Of a stretch of DNA of 9,668 nucleotides, positions 1-6,762 are shown piece by piece. The notes under the pieces were generated by a model. That model saw only the letters and a list, made by a program, of their open reading frames with translations. It did no database searches and was not told the DNA's origin. This DNA comes from Alphaproteobacteria bacterium (lineage in GTDB: Bacteria; Pseudomonadota; Alphaproteobacteria; RS24), in NCBI GenBank assembly GCA_015163825.1, contig JAAOIL010000031.1:1-9668 (forward strand), read 5' to 3'. Position numbers and translations under genes: made by a program. Position 1 is the stretch's first letter. Every line of letters starts with the position of its first letter.

Positions 1-1329
1 TGACGATTTATTCATACTGGTCAGTTGTGTATATATGAGGCGTGATTGTATAAGCCCTTGCCGCAAGACCAATAAATCACGCGGGCCGCCACGCGATTGG
101 ATAAGGCGGGATAGGCTACGCATCATATCAGCCGTGGCTTTTAGCTGGTCGCGGATTCCACGCCTATCATCTTGTGCCGCCACAAAAGCCGCCACGCATT
201 GATGGCGGGCTTGCAATGTCGCCAAATCTGTAAGCGGCGCACTCAATCTTTGTGCCAAAGCCCGCGCCCCGGCTGGCGAACATGTGTAATCAATCACCGA
301 CAATAAACTGCCCTTTTTTTCACCCGATAAAGAACGCACCAGTTCCAAATTATTGCGGGTGGCAGCATCTAACATCATAATGCCGGCGCCTTGTTCTATT
401 TGCGGGCTACGCAAATGCGGCATATTTTCCATTTGGGTTAAATGCAAATAAGAAACAATATGCGCCGCCGCCACACACATTATACGTTGTAAGTCATCAT
501 CAATAGTAGAAAAATGTTCGCGCAATAAATCCAGCGCCCTTTGACTGCTTATCGGCGCCACGAGCGTGGTCGCCCCCTCATAAATATCTTTGGGGGTGAA
601 ACCATCATCATCAACATAAAGCAATTCGCTGGGGGCAACGCGCGCAATACTGGCAGCCAGCGCATCTCTATTATCAGTATTATTTTCAGTATTGTCGCCA
701 AGACTGCGCACAAAAAATTCACCCGTTGACATATCCAACCACGCCAAAGCACTTTCTTTATTCTTAATCGCCACGGCTGCTAAATAATTACCTTCTCTGG
801 CCTCTAGCAAACTTTCCTCGCTTAAGGTGCCGGGTGTGACGAGGCGCACCACATCACGCGCCACCACCGATTTAGCGCCGCCTTTTTTCGCCCGCTTTTT
901 GGCGGCGCGGGGGTCTTCCGTTTGTTCGCACACGGCCACGCGATAGCCCTTGTGAATGAGTTTGTGCAAATAAGATTCTGACGCATGATAGGGAACACCA
1001 CACATGGGGATATTTTTACCCTCATGCTTGCCCCGATGTGTAAGCGCAATATCTAGCGCTTGTGCTGCTTCTAGGGCATCATCAAAAAAGAGTTCGTAGA
1101 AATCGCCCATACGATAGAAAAGCAGGGCATCTTGGTGCTGGGCTTTAATTTTTAAGTATTGCGCCATCATGGGTGTTGGGGGGGATGTAGGGGGCGATGT
1201 TGGGGGCGAGGGCGGCGGTGGCACATTAGAAGGCGTAGCGGCTTTACCACTCTCATTATCATCTACCGCCTTTTCTTTAGAAGAGGGCTCTTTCAAAGAG
1301 GGGCTATCGCTGGGAAATAAATCACGCAT
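1..1329 (-). CDS. mutS: DNA mismatch repair protein MutS, N-terminal 443 residues (3' end outside window)
   Basis: MutS is the cytoplasmic ATPase that recognises base mismatches and starts repair with MutL. The frame is open from 1329 down to base 1, giving 443 residues, about half of a usual MutS (roughly 850-900). The mismatch-binding domain I begins near residue 54 (MMAQYL) and carries GDFYELF with the expected mismatch-contacting Phe77 and Glu79. The connector domain follows, and the core domain has LDAATRNNLEL starting near residue 320. The ATPase domain lies beyond the window. Start choice: ATG at 1329 gives a 53-residue leader, Ser/Lys/Glu-rich and then Pro/Thr-rich. I prefer it because TPMMAQ, the usual lead-in of alphaproteobacterial MutS as I remember it, continues unbroken into the leader. 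ATG codons at 1170 and 1167 are alternatives. Neither choice has a clear Shine-Dalgarno. It is transcribed divergently from maeB. Identity is certain; only the start is open. Confidence 0.96.
   Translation of the reverse strand, partial: MRDLFPSDSPSLKEPSSKEKAVDDNESGKAATPSNVPPPPSPPTSPPTSPPTPMMAQYLKIKAQHQDALLFYRMGDFYELFFDDALEAAQALDIALTHRGKHEGKNIPMCGVPYHASESYLHKLIHKGYRVAVCEQTEDPRAAKKRAKKGGAKSVVARDVVRLVTPGTLSEESLLEAREGNYLAAVAIKNKESALAWLDMSTGEFFVRSLGDNTENNTDNRDALAASIARVAPSELLYVDDDGFTPKDIYEGATTLVAPISSQRALDLLREHFSTIDDDLQRIMCVAAAHIVSYLHLTQMENMPHLRSPQIEQGAGIMMLDAATRNNLELVRSLSGEKKGSLLSVIDYTCSPAGARALAQRLSAPLTDLATLQARHQCVAAFVAAQDDRRGIRDQLKATADMMRSLSRLIQSRGGPRDLLVLRQGLIQSRLIYTQLTSMNKSS
1174..1209 (-). repeat. 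Three 12-bp in-frame tandem units encoding SPPT x3 in the MutS leader
   Basis: Three consecutive 12-base units at 1198-1209, 1186-1197 and 1174-1185, read on the minus strand, follow TCSCCCCCWACA with one or two differences. Each encodes Ser-Pro-Pro-Thr. With the preceding Pro run they form a proline-rich linker just before the mismatch-binding domain. The unit is four codons, so gain or loss of a copy would keep the frame. The plus strand here carries several G runs (see findings). The repeat is seen directly; any instability is inference. Confidence 0.8.
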
Positions 1330-1333
1330 AAAA

Positions 1334-1354
1334 GCGACTTTAGCAAAGTCTCGC
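1334..1354. other. Small inverted repeat just upstream of the mutS start
   Basis: GACTTT at 1336-1341 and AAAGTC at 1345-1350 are perfect 6-base arms around a 3-base loop. Allowing a one-base bulge (T1351), the stem extends to GCGACTTT/AAAGTCTCGC. It ends about five bases before the preferred mutS ATG, where a ribosome binding site would be expected. It could act as an operator or as an mRNA hairpin limiting mutS translation. No T run follows on either strand, so it is not an intrinsic terminator. Role is inference. Confidence 0.35.
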
Positions 1355-1371
1355 CACAAAAGAAGCCTAAA

Positions 1372-1402
1372 TGTTATGCCGCTTGCTTTGCGGCATATAA
1401 CA
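1372..1402. other. Hairpin in the mutS-maeB divergent intergenic region
   Basis: The arms TGTTATGCCGC (1372-1382) and GCGGCATATAACA (1390-1402) pair over 11 bases with a two-base bulge and a 7-base loop. The structure sits between the two divergent genes, about 85 bases before maeB and 43 before mutS. It is not followed by a run of T on either strand, which argues against an intrinsic terminator. It may be an operator or a leader structure for one of the two transcripts. The rest of this 157-base gap shows no promoter that I would defend. Confidence 0.4.
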
Positions 1403-1486
1403 CCTTAAAAGGGAGCGATAGTGAAAACGAGCAAATATAAGAGACAAACCGAATAAGGGCACAAAAGAAAGATAGAGACGCATAAT

Positions 1487-3757
1487 ATGGAAGATAGCAC
1501 TGCTAATTTCACAGATGAGGAGGCTTTACGTTTCCATGCTGATGGCAAGCCGGGTAAGTTAGAGATAACGCCGAGCAAGCCTATGGCGACACAACGTGAT
1601 TTATCGCTGGCCTATTCGCCGGGGGTTGCGGTGCCGGTGCGGGCGATTGCGGAAGATTCGGCGCGTTCTTATGATTATACATCACGCGGCAATATGGTTG
1701 CGGTTATTTCTAATGGCACGGCGATATTGGGGCTGGGCGATTTAGGGGCGCATGCGGCAAAGCCAGTTATGGAGGGGAAGGCGGTTTTATTCAAACGTTT
1801 TGCCGATGTTGATTCCATTGACATAGAGTTAGATACGAAAGATCCGCAAGCCTTTATAGATGCGGTTCGTTATATGGGCCCTAGTTTTGGCGGCATTAAT
1901 CTGGAGGATATCAAAGCCCCTGATTGTTTTATCATAGAGCAACAATTGCGCGAGATTATGGATATTCCTGTTTTCCATGACGACCAGCATGGCACAGCGA
2001 TTATATGTGCGGCGGGGTTGATTAATGCGCTGTATTTAACAAAGCGTGATATTCGTAAAATTAAAGTGGCCGTTAATGGCGCAGGCTCGGCGGGGATTGC
2101 TTGTCTTGAGCTCTTAAAAGCCATGGGGCTTCCCCATGAGAACGCTTTATTATGCGACCGCGCTGGGGTGATTTATCAGGGGCGCGAGACCAATCTCAAT
2201 CAATGGAAATCAGCCCATGCCGTAAAGACAACGGCGCGGACATTGGCAGATGCCGTCAAGGGTGCTGATGTCTTTTTGGGGCTATCGGTGCAAGGGGCTT
2301 TATCGGCAGAGATGGTTGCCAGTATGGCGAAACAGCCGATTATTTTTGCGATGGCAAATCCCGACCCTGAGATTACCCCAGAAGAAGTGAGCAGCGTGCG
2401 CGATGATGCGATTATGGCGACGGGGCGTTCTGATTATCCCAATCAGGTGAATAATGTTTTAGGCTTCCCCTATATTTTTCGCGGCGCCCTAGATGTTCGT
2501 GCCACGACCATTAATGAAGATATGAAAATCGCCTGTGCCAAAGCCCTCGCCCATTTGGCAAGGGAAGATGTGCCCGATGAAGTGGCGTCAGCCTATAAGG
2601 GTATGCGCCCTAGATTTGGGCGTGATTATATTATTCCCGCCCCTTTTGACCCGCGCCTTATTCGTGATATTCCCCCGCTTGTGGCGCAAGCGGCGATGGA
2701 TAGTGGCGTGGCGCGCACCCCGATTGTTGATATGGAGGGTTATCGCAACCGCCTATCGGCACGGCTTGATCCTTCGGCGGCGAGTTTGCAAATGATTGTG
2801 GAACGCTCCCGCCAGAATGGCAAACGTATGCTCTTTGCCGAAGGCGAGCAAGAACAGGTTATTCGTGCCGCCATTGCCTATAAGGATATGGATTTGGGCG
2901 AGCCTATTTTGATAGGCACGCAAGAAATCGTCCATGCCAATATGGTGGCATTAGGGCTAGAGGCGCGCACCGATATTGAAATCCGTGATACCCGTTCTTC
3001 ACCAAAGGTTGATGCCTATAGCGATTTTTTATATCGCAAATTACAGCGACAAGGCAAACTACACCGTGATTGTGTGCGTTTGGTCAGCAATGACCGCAAC
3101 ATATTTTCGGCTTGTGCGTTAATGGCGGGTGATGCCGATGCGATGGTCTCGGGTGTGACACGGCATTATTCCAACACATTAGAAGATGTGCGCCAAGTGA
3201 TAGACCCGCATGAGGGTTGTCGGGTTATGGGTATATCCATGATGATAGCGCATGGGCGCATTGTTTTTGTGGCGGATACAAATGTGATTGATATGCCATC
3301 GGCGATAGAACTGGCAGACATTGCTTGCCAAGCGGCGGCGACAGCACGGGCATTAGGACACGAACCACGCGTGGCGATGTTGGCATATTCTAATTTCGGG
3401 CACCCGATGGAGGGGGCAAGGTCGGCCTATGTGCGTGAAGCGGTGCATTTGCTTGATGAACGCCAAGTTGATTTTGAATATGATGGTGATATGGCGGCCG
3501 ATGTAGCACTCAATGCGCAAGCCATGCAACGTTATCCTTTTTGCCGCTTGAGCGCACCCGCCAATATTTTGATTATGCCGGCTATCCATTCAGCGAGCAT
3601 TTCCACACGGATGCTAGAAGAGTTAGGAAAGGTCACAATGATAGGGCCTATCCTTATCGGGCTTGAACGCCCTGTGCAAATCGCCCGCACCAATGCTACG
3701 ACAACAGAAGTTTTGAATATGGCGGCGATTGCCGCTTATGGGCTAGAAACAATCTAA
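1487..3757 (+). CDS. maeB: NADP-dependent malic enzyme with C-terminal phosphotransacetylase-like domain
   Basis: It catalyses oxidative decarboxylation of malate to pyruvate and CO2, normally making NADPH, in the cytoplasm. Length 756 residues, close to E. coli MaeB (759), and similar along its whole length. The N-terminal malic enzyme domain (about 15-170) has the catalytic Tyr43 in SLAYSPGVA and Lys98 in MEGKAVLFK. Metal ligands are Glu140-Asp141 in LEDIKAPD and Asp166 in HDDQHGTA. The NAD(P)-binding Rossmann domain (about 170-410) has VNGAGSAG at 196-203. Residues about 430-756 form a phosphotransacetylase-like domain containing MVSGVTRHYSNT. In MaeB-type enzymes this domain is thought to regulate activity through acetyl-CoA rather than catalyse acyl transfer. 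The start at 1487 aligns with the family N-terminus; upstream is only a purine-rich stretch (AGAAAGATAGAGA). The TAA overlaps the comM stop by 4 bases. Confidence 0.97.
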   Translation: MEDSTANFTDEEALRFHADGKPGKLEITPSKPMATQRDLSLAYSPGVAVPVRAIAEDSARSYDYTSRGNMVAVISNGTAILGLGDLGAHAAKPVMEGKAVLFKRFADVDSIDIELDTKDPQAFIDAVRYMGPSFGGINLEDIKAPDCFIIEQQLREIMDIPVFHDDQHGTAIICAAGLINALYLTKRDIRKIKVAVNGAGSAGIACLELLKAMGLPHENALLCDRAGVIYQGRETNLNQWKSAHAVKTTARTLADAVKGADVFLGLSVQGALSAEMVASMAKQPIIFAMANPDPEITPEEVSSVRDDAIMATGRSDYPNQVNNVLGFPYIFRGALDVRATTINEDMKIACAKALAHLAREDVPDEVASAYKGMRPRFGRDYIIPAPFDPRLIRDIPPLVAQAAMDSGVARTPIVDMEGYRNRLSARLDPSAASLQMIVERSRQNGKRMLFAEGEQEQVIRAAIAYKDMDLGEPILIGTQEIVHANMVALGLEARTDIEIRDTRSSPKVDAYSDFLYRKLQRQGKLHRDCVRLVSNDRNIFSACALMAGDADAMVSGVTRHYSNTLEDVRQVIDPHEGCRVMGISMMIAHGRIVFVADTNVIDMPSAIELADIACQAAATARALGHEPRVAMLAYSNFGHPMEGARSAYVREAVHLLDERQVDFEYDGDMAADVALNAQAMQRYPFCRLSAPANILIMPAIHSASISTRMLEELGKVTMIGPILIGLERPVQIARTNATTTEVLNMAAIAAYGLETI

Positions 3758-5274
3758 CCATTAAAGGTTAAGCCCCGCCATATAATGGCAGAGGCAATAT
3801 CACTGGCGCCAATCGTTTCACGAGAGCCACAATCTGCCAAAGTTCGTGCCACCCGCAAAATACGATTAAACCCCCGTGCCGTGACACGATTATCATCAAT
3901 GATTTTATCAAGCAGTTTTTGGGCGGCGGTATCGGGTTGGCAAAATTTTCGCAAATCATCGCCATCTAATTGCGCATTCAAAACATTTTGGCGGGTCAAT
4001 TGCATCTGCCGTGCTGCCGCCACACGCGGCGCAATAGCGGCCGATGATTCCCCTCTCTCATCATCTATCATCGTTGCCAATGCCACAGGCGGCACATCAA
4101 GGCGAATATCAAAGCGGTCAAGCAAAGGTCCTGATATGCGCCCCAAATAATCTTGCCGACATAGGGGCAGGCGATGACAAGCCAATTCTGGATCATCAGC
4201 ATGACCACAGCGACACGGATTCATCGCCGCCACCAATTGGAATCGTGCCAAATAAGAAACATGCGCTTCGGCGCGCGCCACTTGCACTTCGCCTGTCTCA
4301 ATTGGTTGGCGCAAGGCATCTAAGGCTTGGCGGCTAAACTCTGGTAGTTCATCTAAAAATAACACACCACGATGAGCCAGCGATACCTCGCCGGGTTTGG
4401 CTTGTCTGCCACCGCCAATCAATGCCGCCATACTGGCAGAATGATGGGGCGAGCGAAACGGGCGCGCTTGCGCAAGGCGCACCCCACCACGGGTGCTGGA
4501 TAGGCTTTCAATAATACTAATTTCAAGGCGTTCTTCTGCCGCTAGGGGTGGTAAAAGTCCGGGCAATCTGGCGGCCAACATAGATTTACCCGCCCCCGGC
4601 GGGCCACACATCAACATATTATGACCGCCCGCCGCCGCCACTTCTAAGGCGAGGCGGGCTTGGTGCTGACCGCGAATATCTGCCATATCGGGATAATCAA
4701 CGCCACTTTCCTCAAGCGTTTCGGGGCTCACCTCAGGCGAGGGTAATAATTGCGTGCCGCGCATATGATTGATAATCGCCAATAAATTTGTCGCCGCGAC
4801 AATACCCCCCGCCGACGGATGCGATAGACCCGACCATGCCGCTTCTGTGCCACAAGCGGCGGGGCAGATAAGCCCCAAATCGCGAGCGCGCGCCGCCATG
4901 GCGGCAGGCAACGCCCCTGGCACGCCTGTGCAAGCGCCATCAAGCGATAACTCGCCCATAACAATGAACTCATCAAGGGTGGTTTGCTCTAGCCCGCCCA
5001 TAGCGACAATCAAGCCAAGCGCTATCGGTAAATCATAATGACTGCCTTCTTTGGGGAGGTCGGCGGGAGATAGATTAATTGTTATGCGTTCATAAGGCAG
5101 CCCCAAGCCAACAGCCCCCAAAGCGGCACGAACCCGCTCGCGACTTTCGGCAACCGATTTATCGGGCAGACCAACAACTTGGAAAGCATTTTGTCCGGGG
5201 GCTAAATGCACTTGCACATCAACAGGCACAGCATCTATGCCAATAAAGGCGATGGTTTTTATATGGGCGACCAT
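3754..5274 (-). CDS. comM: ComM/YifB-family Mg-chelatase-like AAA+ ATPase
   Basis: The ComM/YifB family has an N-terminal Lon-protease-like S5 fold, a central AAA+ Mg-chelatase domain and a C-terminal domain. ComM of Vibrio and Acinetobacter is a hexameric helicase that promotes branch migration in natural transformation; the role here is by homology. The 506 residues match the family length. Walker A is GPPGAGKS (224-231) and Walker B is VLFLDE (304-309). GPLLDRFDI (382-390) carries a likely arginine finger. A family-typical four-cysteine cluster (Cys354, 356, 366, 372) may bind zinc. I chose ATG at 5274 (MVAHIKTIAFIGI) because it is the canonical N-terminus. An in-frame ATG at 5358 would add 28 Ile- and Lys-rich residues foreign to the family. 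A purine stretch AAGAAAG precedes 5274. It lies downstream of gshB on the same strand after 131 bases, so it may have its own promoter. Confidence 0.95.
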   Translation of the reverse strand: MVAHIKTIAFIGIDAVPVDVQVHLAPGQNAFQVVGLPDKSVAESRERVRAALGAVGLGLPYERITINLSPADLPKEGSHYDLPIALGLIVAMGGLEQTTLDEFIVMGELSLDGACTGVPGALPAAMAARARDLGLICPAACGTEAAWSGLSHPSAGGIVAATNLLAIINHMRGTQLLPSPEVSPETLEESGVDYPDMADIRGQHQARLALEVAAAGGHNMLMCGPPGAGKSMLAARLPGLLPPLAAEERLEISIIESLSSTRGGVRLAQARPFRSPHHSASMAALIGGGRQAKPGEVSLAHRGVLFLDELPEFSRQALDALRQPIETGEVQVARAEAHVSYLARFQLVAAMNPCRCGHADDPELACHRLPLCRQDYLGRISGPLLDRFDIRLDVPPVALATMIDDERGESSAAIAPRVAAARQMQLTRQNVLNAQLDGDDLRKFCQPDTAAQKLLDKIIDDNRVTARGFNRILRVARTLADCGSRETIGASDIASAIIWRGLTFNG

Positions 5275-5405
5275 TTTATACTTTCTTATTATTGGTATTA
5301 TTATTATTTTTAATAAGTATGAGTGATAACCATAACGCAAGCCCTGTTTATGCCGCACTCTTATTTCTCTATATTTGAAAATATATGTGGAGAACTTTTA
5401 TGCTT
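5275..5405 (-). promoter_or_regulatory. AT-rich gap upstream of comM with an imperfect inverted repeat
   Basis: This 131-base gap between gshB and comM is much richer in A+T than its flanks and contains repeated TAT/ATT triplets around 5285-5310. The inverted repeat at 5365-5394 is TTCTC-TATATTT, a 2-base loop, AAATATA, a 4-base bulge (TGTG) and GAGAA. That gives 12 paired bases. No T run follows it in the comM direction, so gshB is not obviously terminated here. The AT content and size suggest a comM promoter region, but I see no clean -35/-10 pair. The TTGCGT at 5340-5335 has only a poor -10 partner. Confidence 0.35.
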
Positions 5406-6359
5406 TTAGAGTTTTTTTTCTATCGCGTCCCAAACGGCAACGGCAAGATCAGCACCGCCTAAGGCTTTAATCTCGCGAATACAAGTCGGGGAGGTCACAT
5501 TCACTTCCGTCACCAAGCCGCCAATAATATCAACCCCAGCCAGAATAATGCCGACGTCGCGCAAGGCAGGGCCAATGCGGGCGGCAATCTCATAATCACG
5601 CTCATCAAGGGCGACCGCCTCTGGCACACCACCAATATGGACATTCGCCCGTGCTTCCCCCGCTTGCGGCACCCGATTAAGAGCACCCGCCGCTTCGCCA
5701 TCAATCAAAATAAGACGCTTATCGCCCGCCCGAATAGCGGGCAAATAGGCTTGGGCAATAAAGGGTTCGCGTGTGCCTGCCAAAAACATATCTAGCAAAG
5801 CGCCAAAGTTTTCATCGCCCGCCTGCACTCTAAAAATACCCGCCCCGCCATTACCAAAAATCGGCTTTAGGATAATATCCTTATGGCGTGCCCGAAAAGC
5901 GGTAATGGCATGGCGATCGCGGCTCAATAAAGTCGGGGGGGTTAAATCAGGGTAATCCAACACCCATAATTTCTCAGGCGCATTACGCACCGCAAAGGGC
6001 GCATTCACCACCAAAGTCTCAGGGTGGATTTTCTCCAAAAAATGCGTGGCGGCAATATACGCCATATCAAATGGCGGGTCTTGGCGCATCAACACAACAT
6101 CCATAGTGCGCAAATCTGTCGGACTGGCAGCGCCCAACTCATAATGCGCCCCGACAACATCTTGCACTTTAAGCGGCGCGAGGGCAGCGATAATCTCTAC
6201 TTTATCATCTGTGCCGACTGCCATACGCAAATGGTCGGGTTCGTAATAAAATATCTCATATCCTCGTGCTTGTGCCTCTAATGCCAAAGCAAAAGTGGTG
6301 TCGCCCTTAATATCAATAGCCGATATGGCATCCATCTGTATGGCTAGTTTCACTTTCAT
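5406..6359 (-). CDS. gshB: Glutathione synthetase (ATP-grasp)
   Basis: It joins gamma-glutamylcysteine and glycine using ATP, the second step of glutathione synthesis, in the cytoplasm. Length 317 residues against 316 in E. coli. The N-terminus MKVKLAIQMD, with the substrate-domain segment RQDPPFDMAYI (92-102), is family-typical. The ATP-grasp nucleotide-binding loop is KPIFGNGGAGIFR (165-177). Further family blocks are GDKRLILIDG (212-221) and GALNRVP (225-231). The C-terminal TEVNVTSPTCIREI (284-297) holds the metal-binding Glu/Asn pair. It follows yraN by 16 bases and is almost certainly in the rsmI-yraN-gshB transcript. The ribosome binding region is unusual, with a duplicated AGGAGATGA (see separate entry). 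The gene for the first step (gshA) is not in the window. Confidence 0.97.
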   Translation of the reverse strand: MKVKLAIQMDAISAIDIKGDTTFALALEAQARGYEIFYYEPDHLRMAVGTDDKVEIIAALAPLKVQDVVGAHYELGAASPTDLRTMDVVLMRQDPPFDMAYIAATHFLEKIHPETLVVNAPFAVRNAPEKLWVLDYPDLTPPTLLSRDRHAITAFRARHKDIILKPIFGNGGAGIFRVQAGDENFGALLDMFLAGTREPFIAQAYLPAIRAGDKRLILIDGEAAGALNRVPQAGEARANVHIGGVPEAVALDERDYEIAARIGPALRDVGIILAGVDIIGGLVTEVNVTSPTCIREIKALGGADLAVAVWDAIEKKL

Positions 6360-6375
6360 CTCCTACTCATCTCCT
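6356..6375 (-). promoter_or_regulatory. Duplicated Shine-Dalgarno/ATG unit at the gshB start
   Basis: On the minus strand AGGAGATGA occurs twice, at 6375-6367 and 6364-6356, separated by two bases. The second copy contains the gshB ATG (6359-6357) with GGAG abutting it at zero spacing, too close to serve it. The first GGAG therefore probably serves gshB with a spacer of about 11 bases. The first copy contains another ATG (6370-6368). From it a four-codon frame (Met-Ser-Arg-Arg) ends in TGA overlapping the gshB start as ATGA. The sequence is seen directly; which ATG is used is inference. Confidence 0.55.
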
Positions 6376-6762
6376 TTATTTGGACTTATAGTGCCACATA
6401 TTTTGGTGATGGCGAAACAATAAACGAAAAAAAATTAAAGAAGGTTTTATGGTCGCACTCACCCAGATTTCATCAAAGCGCCATTGACAATCATGCAGAA
6501 ACGGGCGGCGTCCAACATAAGCCGTTGCCACAGCCGCTATGCGTTGCCATTGGCGGGGATGAACAGCAGCAGGTAATCCTGCTTCATTATGGCGGTATTT
6601 CACTTCAACAAAAACCAAAAGCCGCTTTTTACGCGCGATAATATCAATCTCACCAATCGGCAATAGCACATTGCGTGCCACGATACGATAGCCCTTAAAG
6701 CGCAAAACCCAAACCGCCAAAGTCTCTGCCCAATAGCCTTTTGTTTTTTTGCTAAAAAACAT
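6376..6762 (-). CDS. yraN: UPF0102/YraN-family nuclease-fold protein
   Basis: A 128-residue member of the YraN family, close to the E. coli length of 131. Its cellular role is not established. The fold resembles Holliday-junction resolvases and restriction-type endonucleases. Visible hallmarks: GYWAETLAVWVLRFKGYRIVAR at the N-terminus (9-30), and the nuclease core GEID (37-40) followed by FVEVK (51-55). Asp40, Glu53 and Lys55 make the expected acidic-acidic-Lys set. The C-terminal segment from RFDEIWV (95-101) is family-like, then Phe/Leu-rich. The ATG follows the rsmI TAG with no gap (TAGATG), so translation is probably coupled. The AGAAGAAAAAG just upstream, inside rsmI, may serve as the ribosome binding site. 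The gene is intact. Confidence 0.92.
   Translation of the reverse strand: MFFSKKTKGYWAETLAVWVLRFKGYRIVARNVLLPIGEIDIIARKKRLLVFVEVKYRHNEAGLPAAVHPRQWQRIAAVATAYVGRRPFLHDCQWRFDEIWVSATIKPSLIFFRLLFRHHQNMWHYKSK

Noticed and set aside
549..1049. Two short minus-strand ORFs (549-752 and 822-1049)
   Set aside because: They are out-of-frame shadows of mutS, whose own frame is open through the whole region with matching MutS motifs.
1169..1408. Plus-strand glycine-rich ORF (starts MGVGGDVGGDVGG)
   Set aside because: It is the complement of the Pro/Thr-rich MutS leader; the glycine runs arise from the G tracts, and it overlaps the mutS start and the intergenic hairpins.
3755..3770. Possible terminator TAACC-loop-GGTTA at the maeB/comM junction
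   Set aside because: The stem is only 5 bp and A/T-rich, with no T run on either strand.
5275..5358. 28-codon N-terminal extension of comM from ATG 5358
   Set aside because: The extension is Ile/Lys-rich, lies in the AT-rich gap and precedes the canonical MVAHIKTIAF start; from 5274 the protein has the exact usual family length.
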